A DNA stretch of 64,000 nt, taken from assembly GCA_042701975.1 (NCBI GenBank), contig CP170561.1:1302001-1366000 (forward strand), in the 5' to 3' direction. The position numbers were made by a program, and so were the translations under genes. Shown one piece after another: positions 44,484-53,293 of the stretch. The notes under the pieces are model-generated. The model did no database searches, was not told the DNA's origin, and saw only the letters and a program-made list of their open reading frames with translations. Each line of letters opens with the position of its first letter. Position 1 is the first letter of the stretch. The stretch comes from JAFALK01 sp042701975 (GTDB lineage Bacteria; Pseudomonadota; Gammaproteobacteria; Burkholderiales; Burkholderiaceae_C).

Positions 44484-45347
44484 CTAGGGTTTGCCCGGGT
44501 TCTGGTTCGCGATCATCACGAGCCCGCCCTTGGTGGTGGCCACGTCGATCAGCGCCGCCGTTTCCGCATCCAGTTCGCCATCGTATTTCGCCGGCCGGTA
44601 TTTGATCTGGAAGGCCGAGATCACGTTGCGCGTGTGCTCGTCGAGCGTGCCCGTGGCCGGCACGAGGTAGCCGTACTGCGCGAGCTTCTTCTGCGCCCAT
44701 TCGATGCTGGGCAGCGCAGCAGCGTAATCGGCCGTCTTGGCGGAAACCTGCGCCGGATCGGGCCAGCCGATCACGCCCGCTTCATACAGCCGATGCCAGG
44801 CAAAGGCCGGACCCGGGTCGCGGCGGCGGTCCGGAGCGATGTCCAGGTGGCCCACGACATTGCCCGGCTTGATGTGGTGCCGGGCCACGATGTCCTTGAC
44901 CAGGGCGACCACGGCGTCCATCTGCGCGGGCGGATAGGGCGTGTACTGGCCGTTGCGGATGCCGGTCTTCAGGTCCTTGTCGCCGGGGTTGACGATCTCG
45001 ATGCCGATGGAGGCCGAGTTCAGGTTCTGCGTGCCCGCCCAGTAGCTGGCGCCGGCCTGCCAGGCACGGCGGTTCTCGTCCACCAGCTGGTAGACCTTCA
45101 CGGGTTCATCGCGCACCAGGTAATGCGCGCTGACGGTGCCGCCGCCGTTGGCCTTGGCCACGTCCAGCAGGCGCAGCGAGGTGGCCCAGTCTTCTTCCGT
45201 GTAGTGCAGCACGAGGAAGGCCACGCGGCTGTCCTCGTTGGCCGACGGGAAGTGGTCCATGTGCGCGCCCTGCATGCCCAGCGGAGGCGTGGTGCAGGCG
45301 CCGAGCAAGGCGGTGCAGGCGAGGAGGGGGAGGAGCAGCTTCTTCAT
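44484..45347 (-). CDS. AmiD-like N-acetylmuramoyl-L-alanine amidase lipoprotein, paralogue
   Basis: A 287-residue lipoprotein with lipobox LLGAC (Cys18). It shares the same order of amidase_2 domain (FLVLHYT, VSAHYLV, SIGIEIVN, VVGHLDIAPDRRRDPGP) and C-terminal peptidoglycan-binding domain with the downstream gene, including an identical KYDG-LDAETAALIDVATTKGG region, so the two arose by tandem duplication. It is the first gene of the amidase-dpp cluster. Start at 45347 has GGAGGAGG-like purines upstream on the minus strand only weakly; MKKLLLPLL fits a signal peptide. Confidence 0.93.
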   Translation of the reverse strand: MKKLLLPLLACTALLGACTTPPLGMQGAHMDHFPSANEDSRVAFLVLHYTEEDWATSLRLLDVAKANGGGTVSAHYLVRDEPVKVYQLVDENRRAWQAGASYWAGTQNLNSASIGIEIVNPGDKDLKTGIRNGQYTPYPPAQMDAVVALVKDIVARHHIKPGNVVGHLDIAPDRRRDPGPAFAWHRLYEAGVIGWPDPAQVSAKTADYAAALPSIEWAQKKLAQYGYLVPATGTLDEHTRNVISAFQIKYRPAKYDGELDAETAALIDVATTKGGLVMIANQNPGKP

Positions 45348-45416
45348 GCTGTGCCTTGTACGGCGCAGCATGAAGAAGCGCCAATGCCATTGAATAGGGC
45401 AGGTATGCCTGTCGGG

Positions 45417-46067
45417 CTAGTGCACTTCTTCCGGAAACGCCTTGGCAGGGCACAGATCGTCCTCTTCCAGCAGGCGCAGGCTGGTACCGATGCGATCGAG
45501 AGCGGCCTGCGCCGGGCCCAACTGCTCGGGCTTCAGGACCGCGGCAGCCACCATGTAAAGGCTGCTGCCCATGGCGGCGGCGATGTAATAGACGCCGCTC
45601 ACGTCCTTCGGCTCGGCTGTGGCCAGCCGGAACCAGATGATGTGTGTGGGCGGCGTGGACCGATAGGCAGGCCGCACCACCCGGTCCAGGACCTGCAACG
45701 TCTGGAATCCGTGCTGTGACTCCTTTGCAAGCGACTGGATCGAGGCGGCATACATCGTCAGGACCTGCTCGGCATCCTTGGCTTGCTGCGGCGACGCGAA
45801 ATCGGCAATGGCCGCGGTATGGAACCTGAACGGCACATCTTCGAGCGAGAACTCGATGTGTCCGGGCTCCGCGTCGGGGTTGCGGACATAGTCCTTGTCC
45901 GGTAGGGCGAAGGTGATGTCGCCGTCTGGCTGGGCATGAATGAAAACCAACTCGGTGTGGGTGCTGTCGCTCATGGCCACTGTTCTGCCCTCCGGGAGGC
46001 ATGGAACGCCTGCATGCGCCGCCACCCCCGCGGCCAGCATCGCCACGGCCACGAGCTTGCGCGTCAT
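45417..46067 (-). CDS. Hypothetical exported protein coupled to selD
   Basis: A 216-residue protein with a signal peptide (LVAVAMLAAGVAAHA). The mature part begins VPCLPEG and ends with DDLCPAKAFPEE, so the two Cys may bridge. It has no recognised domain. Its ATG overlaps the selD stop (ATGA), so translation is coupled to selD. Whether it has any link with selenium is unknown. It is 69 bases ahead of the first amidase gene on the same strand. Confidence 0.7.
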   Translation of the reverse strand: MTRKLVAVAMLAAGVAAHAGVPCLPEGRTVAMSDSTHTELVFIHAQPDGDITFALPDKDYVRNPDAEPGHIEFSLEDVPFRFHTAAIADFASPQQAKDAEQVLTMYAASIQSLAKESQHGFQTLQVLDRVVRPAYRSTPPTHIIWFRLATAEPKDVSGVYYIAAAMGSSLYMVAAAVLKPEQLGPAQAALDRIGTSLRLLEEDDLCPAKAFPEEVH

Positions 46068-47110
46068 GCCACGAACTCCAGCCGACCCGGCCGCTCCGCA
46101 TCGAGCTCCCCCACGATCGCCGCCTGCTCGAAGCCCGCGGCGCGAAAGCTCGCCAGCACTTGCGCCGCCGCATCCGGCGCGCAGCTCACCAGCAGCCCGC
46201 CGCTCGTCTGCGGATCCGTCGCCAGCGCCTTCTGTGCCGCCGTGCCGTTTTCGGGCCAATCCACATCCTTGCCATAAGCGGCCCAGTTGCGGCCCGACGC
46301 GCCGGTGGCAATGCTTTGGTCGGCAAAGGCGCGCGCCGATTCGATGATCGGCAGATCGGCCAGGCGCACCGTGGCGCCGAGCTTCGAGCCACGGCAGATC
46401 TCGAGCAGGTGGCCGGCCAGGCCGAAGCCCGTCACGTCCGTGATCGCATGCACGGCGTCGAGCTGCGCCAGCTCCGCACCGACCTTGTTCAGCTGCGTCG
46501 TATAACGAACCATTTCAGCGTATCCATCCGCGCCGAGCAGGCCCTTCTTGAGCGCGGCGGACAGGATGCCCACCCCGAGCGGCTTGCCCAGGATCAGCAT
46601 GTCGCCCGGCTTGGCATCCGCATTGCGCCGCACGCGCTTGGGATGCACCAGCCCCAGCACCACCAGGCCGTAGATCGGCTCCAGCACGTCGATGCTGTGC
46701 CCGCCCGCGATCGGGATGCCGGCTTCGCGGCAGACCGAAGCGCCGCCCTCCAGCACCTTGCCGATCACCTCCGGCGCCAGCTTGTCCAGCGGCATGCCGA
46801 CGATGGCCAGCGCCATGATTGGCGTGCCACCCATGGCGTAGACATCAGAGATCGCGTTGGTGGCGGCGATGCGGCCGAAGTCGTGCGGATCGTCGACGAT
46901 GGGCGTGAAGAAGTCCGTCGTCGCCACCAGCGCCTGCTCGTCATTGAGCTGGTAGACGGCGGCGTCATCGCTGGTCTCGATGCCCACCAGCAGCTGCGGC
47001 GGGACGATGCCGGCCGGCGCACGCGAGAGGATGTCGGACAGCACGCCCGGCGCGATCTTGCAGCCGCAGCCGCCGCCGTGGGAGAAGGTGGTGAGTCGGA
47101 TGGGATCCAT
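46064..47110 (-). CDS. selD: Selenide, water dikinase (selenophosphate synthase)
   Basis: A 348-residue enzyme making selenophosphate from selenide and ATP. The catalytic loop HGGGCGCK places Cys15 and Cys17; Cys17 is the position of the E. coli nucleophile and is a normal Cys codon, not selenocysteine. Other landmarks: VGIETSDDAAVYQ, ATNAISDVYAMGGTP, ITDVTGFGLAGHLLE and TDPQTSGGLLVS. The ATG at 47110 is 30 bases from the divergent selU start. A selenocysteine pathway is not visible here. Confidence 0.96.
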   Translation of the reverse strand: MDPIRLTTFSHGGGCGCKIAPGVLSDILSRAPAGIVPPQLLVGIETSDDAAVYQLNDEQALVATTDFFTPIVDDPHDFGRIAATNAISDVYAMGGTPIMALAIVGMPLDKLAPEVIGKVLEGGASVCREAGIPIAGGHSIDVLEPIYGLVVLGLVHPKRVRRNADAKPGDMLILGKPLGVGILSAALKKGLLGADGYAEMVRYTTQLNKVGAELAQLDAVHAITDVTGFGLAGHLLEICRGSKLGATVRLADLPIIESARAFADQSIATGASGRNWAAYGKDVDWPENGTAAQKALATDPQTSGGLLVSCAPDAAAQVLASFRAAGFEQAAIVGELDAERPGRLEFVA

Positions 47111-47140
47111 GAGGCGGGACCTTAACATCGCAAGCTCAAC

Positions 47141-48193
47141 ATGAGCCACCGCCAACCCGTCCGCCCCGCCGACATCGCCCGCTTCGACGCCGTCATCGAT
47201 GTGCGCTCACCCGCAGAGTTCGCGCTGGACCACATCCCCGGCGCGATCAACTGCCCGGTGCTGGATGATGAGGAGCGAGCCCGCGTCGGCACGATCTATG
47301 TGCAGCAGAGCGCGTTCGAGGCGCGGCGCGTGGGCGGGCCGCTGGTGGCGAAGAACATCGCCAAGCACGTCGAGGCGAACTTTGCTGCCATGCCCGAACG
47401 CTGGAAGCCGGTCGTCTACTGCTGGCGCGGCGGCATGCGCAGCGGTGCGATGGTGACGATCATGCGGCAGATCGGCTGGGATGCGCAGCAACTGGCTGGC
47501 GGCTACAAGGCCTTCCGCGCGCACGTGGTGGAGCGCATCGCCACCGTGAGTCCGCAGCTCGATCTGCGCGTGCTCTGCGGCCCGACGGGCAGCGCCAAGA
47601 CGCGCATTCTGCAGGCGCTGCAGGCGCGCGGCGCGCAGGTGCTCGATCTGGAAGCCTGGGCCTGCCACAAGGGCTCCTTGCTGGGCGCACTGCCCGGCCA
47701 GCCGCAGCCGGGGCAGAAGGCCTTCGAGACGCGCATCGGCGCGGCCATCGCAGCGCTCGACATCAGCCGGCCCGTGTTCATCGAGGCCGAAAGCGCCCGC
47801 ATCGGGCGGCTTTCCGTGCCGCGGCCGCTGCTGGACCGCTTGCGCAATGCCTCCTGCATCGAAGTGGCGGCGCCGCTTGAACAGCGCGTCAGCTTCCTGC
47901 TGCGCGACTACGCCGAGTTGAGCAGCCAGCCGGCGCTGCTGGCCGAACGCATCGCCGCGCTGCGCGAGCTGCACGGCGCGGCCACGGTCGAGCGCTGGCA
48001 GGCGCTGGCGGCGGCGGGCGAACTGGCTGCCCTCGTCGAGCAGCTGCTGAGCCTGCACTACGACCCGCACTACGCCCGCTCGCAGCAGCGGCACCTGCTG
48101 CGCTGGGCGGACCGTCTGAGCCTCGCAGCCGGTGATCTCGGCGAGGCGGGCATCGAAAGCCTGGCCGCCGATCTGCAGAAGTCGTGCGCTTAG
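47141..48193 (+). CDS. selU: tRNA 2-selenouridine synthase
   Basis: A 350-residue SelU/MnmH. It replaces the sulfur of 2-thiouridine-34 in tRNA with selenium from selenophosphate. The rhodanese domain covers residues 10-125 with active Cys94 in VVYCWRGGMRSG, and a P-loop (GPTGSAKT, 147-154) starts the C-terminal domain. It is divergent from selD, giving a compact selenouridine pair. Confidence 0.95.
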   Translation: MSHRQPVRPADIARFDAVIDVRSPAEFALDHIPGAINCPVLDDEERARVGTIYVQQSAFEARRVGGPLVAKNIAKHVEANFAAMPERWKPVVYCWRGGMRSGAMVTIMRQIGWDAQQLAGGYKAFRAHVVERIATVSPQLDLRVLCGPTGSAKTRILQALQARGAQVLDLEAWACHKGSLLGALPGQPQPGQKAFETRIGAAIAALDISRPVFIEAESARIGRLSVPRPLLDRLRNASCIEVAAPLEQRVSFLLRDYAELSSQPALLAERIAALRELHGAATVERWQALAAAGELAALVEQLLSLHYDPHYARSQQRHLLRWADRLSLAAGDLGEAGIESLAADLQKSCA

Positions 48194-48203
48194 CGCACGA
48201 CTT
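48179..48203 (+). other. Perfect hairpin over the selU stop codon
   Basis: AAGTCGTGCGC and GCGCACGACTT form an 11-bp perfect stem with a three-base loop that includes part of the TAG stop. No T-run follows, so it is more likely a Rho-blocking or stability element than an intrinsic terminator. Confidence 0.5.
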
Positions 48204-48318
48204 GCACTGACTTGGGTTGCCGAGGCCGCTGACCCGCGCCGCCTGCCAAATCGGTCACAAGGGTTTTCCCTAGGATTCGCCTACACTGCCGCCGGCTCCT
48301 CCCCTCCCAAGACACCCC

Positions 48319-50127
48319 ATGCTGAAGACCATCAAGGGTCGCCTGATCGCGATCTGCCTGCTCATTGTTGTTGCTGCCGTTGGCGTTGCCACCCTGGCCA
48401 GCTACCTGGCCGTGCGCCGCCATGCCCACGAGCAGGTCAGCAGCGAGCTGGCCGCCCTGGGCCAGGCGCAGGCCGACGCCATGGGTGCCTGGGTGCGTAA
48501 GCAGCAGGACGTGGTCTCGGCCCTGGCCGGGGCCGCCGCGAACGAGGATTCCGCCACCGCGATGACGCAGGCCCTGCGGTCGGGCCGCCTGGACCTGGCC
48601 TATGTGGGCCGCGCAGACAAGCACATGGTCTCGATCCCCGATCGCCAGCGCGCCGCCGACTACGACCCCACGGCCCGTCCCTGGTACAAGCTCGCCTCCG
48701 CCAAGCCTGAAGCCGCCGCCATCACCGCGCCCTACATCGCCGCTTCGAGCAAGAAGCTGGTCGTGAGCTTTGCGCGCGCCGTGCAGGCCAACGGCCAAGT
48801 GACGGCCGTGGCCGGCATCGACGTGGCGCTGGACGACGTGATCGCCACGCTCAACTCCATCAAGCCGACCGCCAGCGGCCTGGCCTTCCTGGTCGACAAG
48901 GACGGCAAGATCATCGCGGCGCCGGACGCCTCGCTGAGTCTCAAGCCCGCCAAGGAGCTCTCGGCCGATCTGGACAGCGCGCTGATCGAGCGTGCGGCCG
49001 GTGCCGAGATGGTGGAGGCCGGCATCGGCGAGCACCGCTTCTTCCTGCGCGCCAAGGCCGTGCCGGGCACAGACTGGACGCTGGTGCTGGCCGCCGAGCG
49101 CGACGAGTCGCTGCAGGCCCTTTCTGCCGTGCTGACCAGCGCCGGCATCGCGCTGGTGGCCGTGGCCGCCGTGGCCGCGCTGCTGTCGGTGCTGGCCGTC
49201 AACGCGCTGCTGCGCGGCCTGGGTACCGTTCGCAATGCCATGGACCAGATCGGTTCCGGCACCGGTGACCTGACGCAGCGCCTGCCCGCCAACGGCCAGG
49301 ACGAGATCGCCGACATCGCCCGCAGCTTCAACCAGTTCGTGGCCAAGATCGAGCAGGTGATGCAGGGTGTGCGCGCCACCAGCCAGTCCATCGCCGTGGC
49401 CTCGCGCCAGATCGCCGTGGGCAACCAGGACCTGAGCCAGCGCACCGAGGAGAGCGCGAGCAACCTGCAGCAGACCGCCAGCTCGATGGAGCAGCTGGCC
49501 GGCACTGTGCGCAACAGCGCCGATGCCGCCGTCAACGCCAGCAACCTGGCCAGCAGTGCCGCCGAAGCCGCCCGCCGTGGCGGCGACGTGGTCGGCCAGG
49601 TCAACGCGACCATGGAACAGATCAATGCCTCCAGCCATCGCATCAGCGACATCATCGGCACCATCGACGGCATCGCCTTCCAGACCAACATCCTGGCGCT
49701 GAACGCCGCCGTGGAAGCTGCTCGTGCGGGCGAACAGGGCCGCGGCTTTGCGGTCGTGGCTGCCGAAGTGCGCGCCCTGGCGCAGCGCTCGGCCACCGCC
49801 GCCAAGGAGATCAAGACCCTGATCCAGTCCAGCGTCGAGCAGGTGGAAACCGGCGCCGCTCAGGTGAGCGACGCCGGCCGCAGCATGGGCGAGATCGTCG
49901 ACAGCGTGAAGCGCGTCAGCGACATCCTCGGCGAGCTGAGCCACAGCGCCCGCGAGCAGAGCCAAGGCATCGACGAGGTCAACACCGCCGTGGGTCAGCT
50001 CGACCAGGTCACGCAGAGCAACGCAGCGCTGGTCGAGGAATCCGCTGCTGCGGCCGACAGCCTGAACGAGCAGGTGGAACGCCTGGCCGAAGTCATCGGC
50101 ACGTTCCGCATGAACGAAGCCGCTTGA
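48319..50127 (+). CDS. Methyl-accepting chemotaxis protein with periplasmic Cache-type sensor
   Basis: A 602-residue chemoreceptor. It has a first membrane helix (ICLLIVVAAVGVATLASYLAV), a dCache-like sensor (residues about 35-275, with DPTARPWYKLASAK and VSFARAVQANGQVTAVAGIDV), a second helix near 275-300, HAMP (LLRGLGTVRNAMDQIGSGTGDLTQRL) and the signalling hairpin with tip FQTNILALNAAVEAARAGEQ. Ligand unknown; the DxxxRPWY-type motif is like amino-acid- or organic-acid-binding dCache sensors. No CheW-binding pentapeptide for CheB/CheR is seen at the C-terminus. No chemotaxis operon nearby. Confidence 0.94.
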   Translation: MLKTIKGRLIAICLLIVVAAVGVATLASYLAVRRHAHEQVSSELAALGQAQADAMGAWVRKQQDVVSALAGAAANEDSATAMTQALRSGRLDLAYVGRADKHMVSIPDRQRAADYDPTARPWYKLASAKPEAAAITAPYIAASSKKLVVSFARAVQANGQVTAVAGIDVALDDVIATLNSIKPTASGLAFLVDKDGKIIAAPDASLSLKPAKELSADLDSALIERAAGAEMVEAGIGEHRFFLRAKAVPGTDWTLVLAAERDESLQALSAVLTSAGIALVAVAAVAALLSVLAVNALLRGLGTVRNAMDQIGSGTGDLTQRLPANGQDEIADIARSFNQFVAKIEQVMQGVRATSQSIAVASRQIAVGNQDLSQRTEESASNLQQTASSMEQLAGTVRNSADAAVNASNLASSAAEAARRGGDVVGQVNATMEQINASSHRISDIIGTIDGIAFQTNILALNAAVEAARAGEQGRGFAVVAAEVRALAQRSATAAKEIKTLIQSSVEQVETGAAQVSDAGRSMGEIVDSVKRVSDILGELSHSAREQSQGIDEVNTAVGQLDQVTQSNAALVEESAAAADSLNEQVERLAEVIGTFRMNEAA

Positions 50128-50961
50128 TCAATCCCAGACCGGAGCCAGCCCCTCGGGGCTGACCTCCCGGCCGCCACGGTCGAGCTGAGCGATGCGGAGC
50201 ATGTCCTCATCGCTCAGCCGCAGCGTCTGCGCCCGCAGATTGCTCTGCAGATTCGCCCGCCTCGTCGAAGACGGGATCACCGCATACCCCAGCTGCATCG
50301 CCCACGCCAGCGCCACCTGCGCCGGTGTGGCGCCGTGCTGCGCGGCGATCTCGCCGATCACCGGATCGGCCAGCACCTTGCCGTAGGCCAGCGTCATGTA
50401 CGAGGTGACGGCCACACCCAACCGCTGCAGCTCGGCCACGAGCTTGCGGTTCTGCAGGTAGGGGCTCAGCTCGATCTGGTTGGTGGTGATCGCGCCAGCG
50501 CCGAGTTGCGCCACGGCCTGCTGTGTCAGCTCGATATTGAAGTTGGACACGCCGATGGCCTTCGTGAGGCCCAGCTCGCGTGCCTCGGCCAGTGCGGCCA
50601 GCGCCTCCGACATCGGTACATCGCCACGGCCTGGTGCGGGCCAGTGGATCAGCGTCAGGTCTACCTGGTCGGTGCCCAGTTTGGCGAGGCTTTCGCGCAG
50701 GCTTTGGCGCAGCGCCTCGCGGCCGTGATGCTCCACCCAGATCTTGGTCGTGAGGAAGAGCTCGTTGCGCGGCACACCACTTTCAGCGATGGCCTGGCCG
50801 ATCTCGGCCTCGTTGCTGTAGATCTGAGCGGTGTCGATGGCGCGGTAGCCCAGCTCCAGCGCAGTGCTCACGCTGTCGATGACGGCCTGGCCGGTGAGGC
50901 GGAAGGTGCCGAGACCCATCTGCGGCATCTCGGGCGGCAGTTGGATGTTGTCGTTGTTCAT
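50128..50961 (-). CDS. dkgB: Aldo/keto reductase (DkgB-like)
   Basis: A 277-residue NADPH-dependent aldo/keto reductase. The catalytic tetrad is present: Asp and Tyr in YRAIDTAQIYSNE, Lys in TTKIWVEHH and His in LTLIHWPAP. NQIELSPYLQ and PSSTRRANLQSNL match the DkgB group, which reduces 2,5-diketogluconate and methylglyoxal. The ATG overlaps the MFS stop by four bases. It ends directly against the chemoreceptor's stop. Confidence 0.9.
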   Translation of the reverse strand: MNNDNIQLPPEMPQMGLGTFRLTGQAVIDSVSTALELGYRAIDTAQIYSNEAEIGQAIAESGVPRNELFLTTKIWVEHHGREALRQSLRESLAKLGTDQVDLTLIHWPAPGRGDVPMSEALAALAEARELGLTKAIGVSNFNIELTQQAVAQLGAGAITTNQIELSPYLQNRKLVAELQRLGVAVTSYMTLAYGKVLADPVIGEIAAQHGATPAQVALAWAMQLGYAVIPSSTRRANLQSNLRAQTLRLSDEDMLRIAQLDRGGREVSPEGLAPVWD

Positions 50962-52163
50962 GCGGTGAATCCTTTGGACGTGTTGATACGGATGGAAGTG
51001 GGGCGATCGCGGCTGTCCAGCCGTCCGCTCCAGCTCGTCAGCGCGAGCGAAATGAGCACCACCAGCGCGCCGATCCACGGCGTGTGCATCAGGCCCAGGC
51101 GGGTGACGATCAGCCCGCCGGTCCACGCCGCGCCGGCGATGCCGAGGTTGAAGGCGGCGATGTTCAGCCCCGAGGCCACGTCCACCGCTTGAGGCGTGAA
51201 GCGCTCGGCCTGCTGCACCACATAGACCTGCAGACCCGGCACGTTGCCGAAGGCGACCGCGCCCCACAGCAGCACGGTGACCACGGCCAGCACCGGGTGC
51301 GAAGCCGTGAAGGTGAACAGCACCAGCACGGCGGCCAGCAGCGCAAAGATGATCTGCAGCGCCGGGATCGGACCCTTGCGGTCGGCCAGGCGGCCGCCCC
51401 ACAGATTGCCGATGGCGACCGACACGCCGTAAACCAGCATCACCCACGCCACGGCGCCCGGTGCAAAGCCGGTCACCTCCTGCAGGATGGGCGCGAGGAA
51501 GGTGAAGGGAATGAAGCTGCCGCCATAGCCGATGGCCGTCTTGGCATAGACCAGCAGCAGGCGCGGCTCGGCCAGCACCTGCAACTGCTGGCGGATGCTG
51601 GCCGGCGCCGAGTGCTGCAGCTTGCGCGGCACGAAGATCATGCTGCCCACGAAGGCGATGGCGCCCAGCGCGGACACGGCCAGGAAGGTCGCGCGCCAGC
51701 CGAACTGCTGGCCCACAAAGGTGCCCAGCGGCACGCCAGTGACCAGCGCCACGGTCAGGCCGGTGAACATCAGCGCGATGGCGCTGGCCGCCTTCTCTTT
51801 CGGGACCAGGCTGGTCGCGATGGTGGAGCCGATGGAGAAGAACACGCCATGCGCCAGGCCCGTCAGCACGCGGGCGACGACGAGGGCTTCATAGCCCGGC
51901 GCCTGCCAGGCCAGCAGGTTGCCGACCGTGAACAGCGCCATCAGCCCGAGCAACAGCAGCTTGCGCGGCAGGCGACCGGTCAGCGCGGTGAGCAGCGGCG
52001 CGCCGATGGCCACGCCGAGGGCGTACAGGCTCACGAGCAGGCCGGCGGAGGGCAGGCCGATGCCGAGATCGGCGGCGATGGTGGGAATGAGGCCGACGAT
52101 GACGAACTCGGTCGTCCCGATGGCGAAGGCGCTGAGCGTCAGCGCGAGAAGTGCGATGGGCAT
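50958..52163 (-). CDS. MFS transporter (AraJ/YdhP-like)
   Basis: A 401-residue 12-helix transporter with the DHA1-type N-terminus ALTLSAFAIGTTEFVIVGLIP, motif GRLPRKLLL and GAPLLTALTG. Such proteins export drugs or sugars. The start at 52163 is preferred; a longer frame upstream overlaps the divergent LysR gene. It is probably in one transcript with dkgB, under the divergent LysR gene. Confidence 0.88.
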   Translation of the reverse strand: MPIALLALTLSAFAIGTTEFVIVGLIPTIAADLGIGLPSAGLLVSLYALGVAIGAPLLTALTGRLPRKLLLLGLMALFTVGNLLAWQAPGYEALVVARVLTGLAHGVFFSIGSTIATSLVPKEKAASAIALMFTGLTVALVTGVPLGTFVGQQFGWRATFLAVSALGAIAFVGSMIFVPRKLQHSAPASIRQQLQVLAEPRLLLVYAKTAIGYGGSFIPFTFLAPILQEVTGFAPGAVAWVMLVYGVSVAIGNLWGGRLADRKGPIPALQIIFALLAAVLVLFTFTASHPVLAVVTVLLWGAVAFGNVPGLQVYVVQQAERFTPQAVDVASGLNIAAFNLGIAGAAWTGGLIVTRLGLMHTPWIGALVVLISLALTSWSGRLDSRDRPTSIRINTSKGFTA

Positions 52164-52240
52164 GGCAGTCGATGTAGGGGAAGAAGGTCGCCAGTGTGCG
52201 GATTCGATTGCTGCAGAAAAAGCCGTTGATCTGCAGTAAT

Positions 52241-52261
52241 CTCTTGACTCACAGTCAAGAG
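52241..52261. promoter_or_regulatory. LysR-type operator between MFS and LysR genes
   Basis: CTCTTGACT, CAC, AGTCAAGAG is a perfect 9-bp inverted repeat in the 118-base divergent intergenic region, ending 20 bases before the LysR ATG. It fits a LysR-type binding site that controls both directions. Confidence 0.65.
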
Positions 52262-52281
52262 TCAGCCGATCGCCCGAACCC

Positions 52282-53175
52282 ATGAAGACCACGCTCGAAG
52301 AACTCCAGGCCTTCGTTGCCGTCGTGGATGGCGGCTCCATCACCGCTGCGGCGGACCGGCTGCAGCAGACGGTCTCCGGCATCAGCCGCGCCCTGGGCCG
52401 GCTGGAAGGCAAGCTCGGCAGCACGCTGCTGCTGCGCACCACGCGCCGGCTGGAGCTGACGGAAGAGGGCCGGGGCTTTCTGGATCACGCGCGCTCCATC
52501 CTGAACGCCGTGGAAACCGCCGAGGACGAGATGGCCGCGCGCCGCGAGCGCCCTGCCGGGCGGCTGCGCGTGAACGCGGCCTCGCCCTTCATGCTGCATG
52601 TGATCGTGCCGCTGGTCGGCGCGTTTCGTGCACGCTACCCGGAGATCGAGCTGGAGCTCAACACCAACGACGACCTGATCGACCTGATCGAGCAGCGCAC
52701 CGATGTCGCCATCCGCATCGGCACGCTGCGCGACTCCACGCTGCACGCGCGGCCGCTGGGGCGCTTCTCGCTGCGGGTGCTGGCTTCACCGGCCTACCTG
52801 AAGGCGCACGGCCGGCCGCGCCGTGTGGAGGATCTGGCGCAGCGGCACGCGCTGATCGGCTTCACGGCGCCCGAGGCGCTGAACCGCTGGCCCCTGAGCC
52901 ATGCGGGCGGTGAGGTGTACGAGATCCGCCCGTCCATCCGCGCCTCCAGCGGCGAGACCGTGCGCCAGCTGGCCCTGGCCGGACAAGGCATCGCCTGCTT
53001 GTCCGACTTCATGACGGTCGCCGACCGCGCGAGCGGCGATCTGGTGCAGCTCTTCGTGAAGGACACCGTGCCGCAGCTGCAGCCGGTCAACGCGGTCTAC
53101 TACCGCAACACCGCGCTGGCGGCGCGCATCCGGGTGTTCCTGGACGACCTGGCGGCAGCGATGAAGGCTTCCTAG
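52282..53175 (+). CDS. LysR-family transcriptional regulator
   Basis: A 297-residue LysR regulator of the AaeR/DsdC-like group, with HTH at residues 5-60 (LQAFVAVVDGGSITAAADRLQQTVSGISRALGRLEG) and an effector domain (LRVNAASPFMLHVIVPLVGAF, TDVAIRIGTLRDSTLHARPLG, LALAGQGIACLSDFM). Divergent from the MFS-dkgB operon, which it likely regulates. Its TAG stop lies exactly at the left edge of the insertion sequence. Confidence 0.9.
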   Translation: MKTTLEELQAFVAVVDGGSITAAADRLQQTVSGISRALGRLEGKLGSTLLLRTTRRLELTEEGRGFLDHARSILNAVETAEDEMAARRERPAGRLRVNAASPFMLHVIVPLVGAFRARYPEIELELNTNDDLIDLIEQRTDVAIRIGTLRDSTLHARPLGRFSLRVLASPAYLKAHGRPRRVEDLAQRHALIGFTAPEALNRWPLSHAGGEVYEIRPSIRASSGETVRQLALAGQGIACLSDFMTVADRASGDLVQLFVKDTVPQLQPVNAVYYRNTALAARIRVFLDDLAAAMKAS

Positions 53176-53180
53176 ACATC

Positions 53181-53189
53181 ATGGCTGCT
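53181..53189 (+). repeat. Left subterminal inverted repeat of the IS
   Basis: ATGGCTGCT, the exact reverse complement of the right repeat at 54638-54646, lies 7 bases inside the inferred left end. Confidence 0.65.
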
Positions 53190-53293
53190 AGCCCAGCGTA
53201 AGGGGCCCGTCTCCAGTAACGTGGGTTGCGCACCGAGGTGTGCCGAGCCACATGCGTCTGGACGGGCCAGGCGCAACAGCAAGGAGACGAGCC

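Noticed and set aside
47050..47110. Selenocysteine codon in SelD
   Set aside because: Both residues of the CGC loop are Cys codons (TGC); there is no in-frame TGA.
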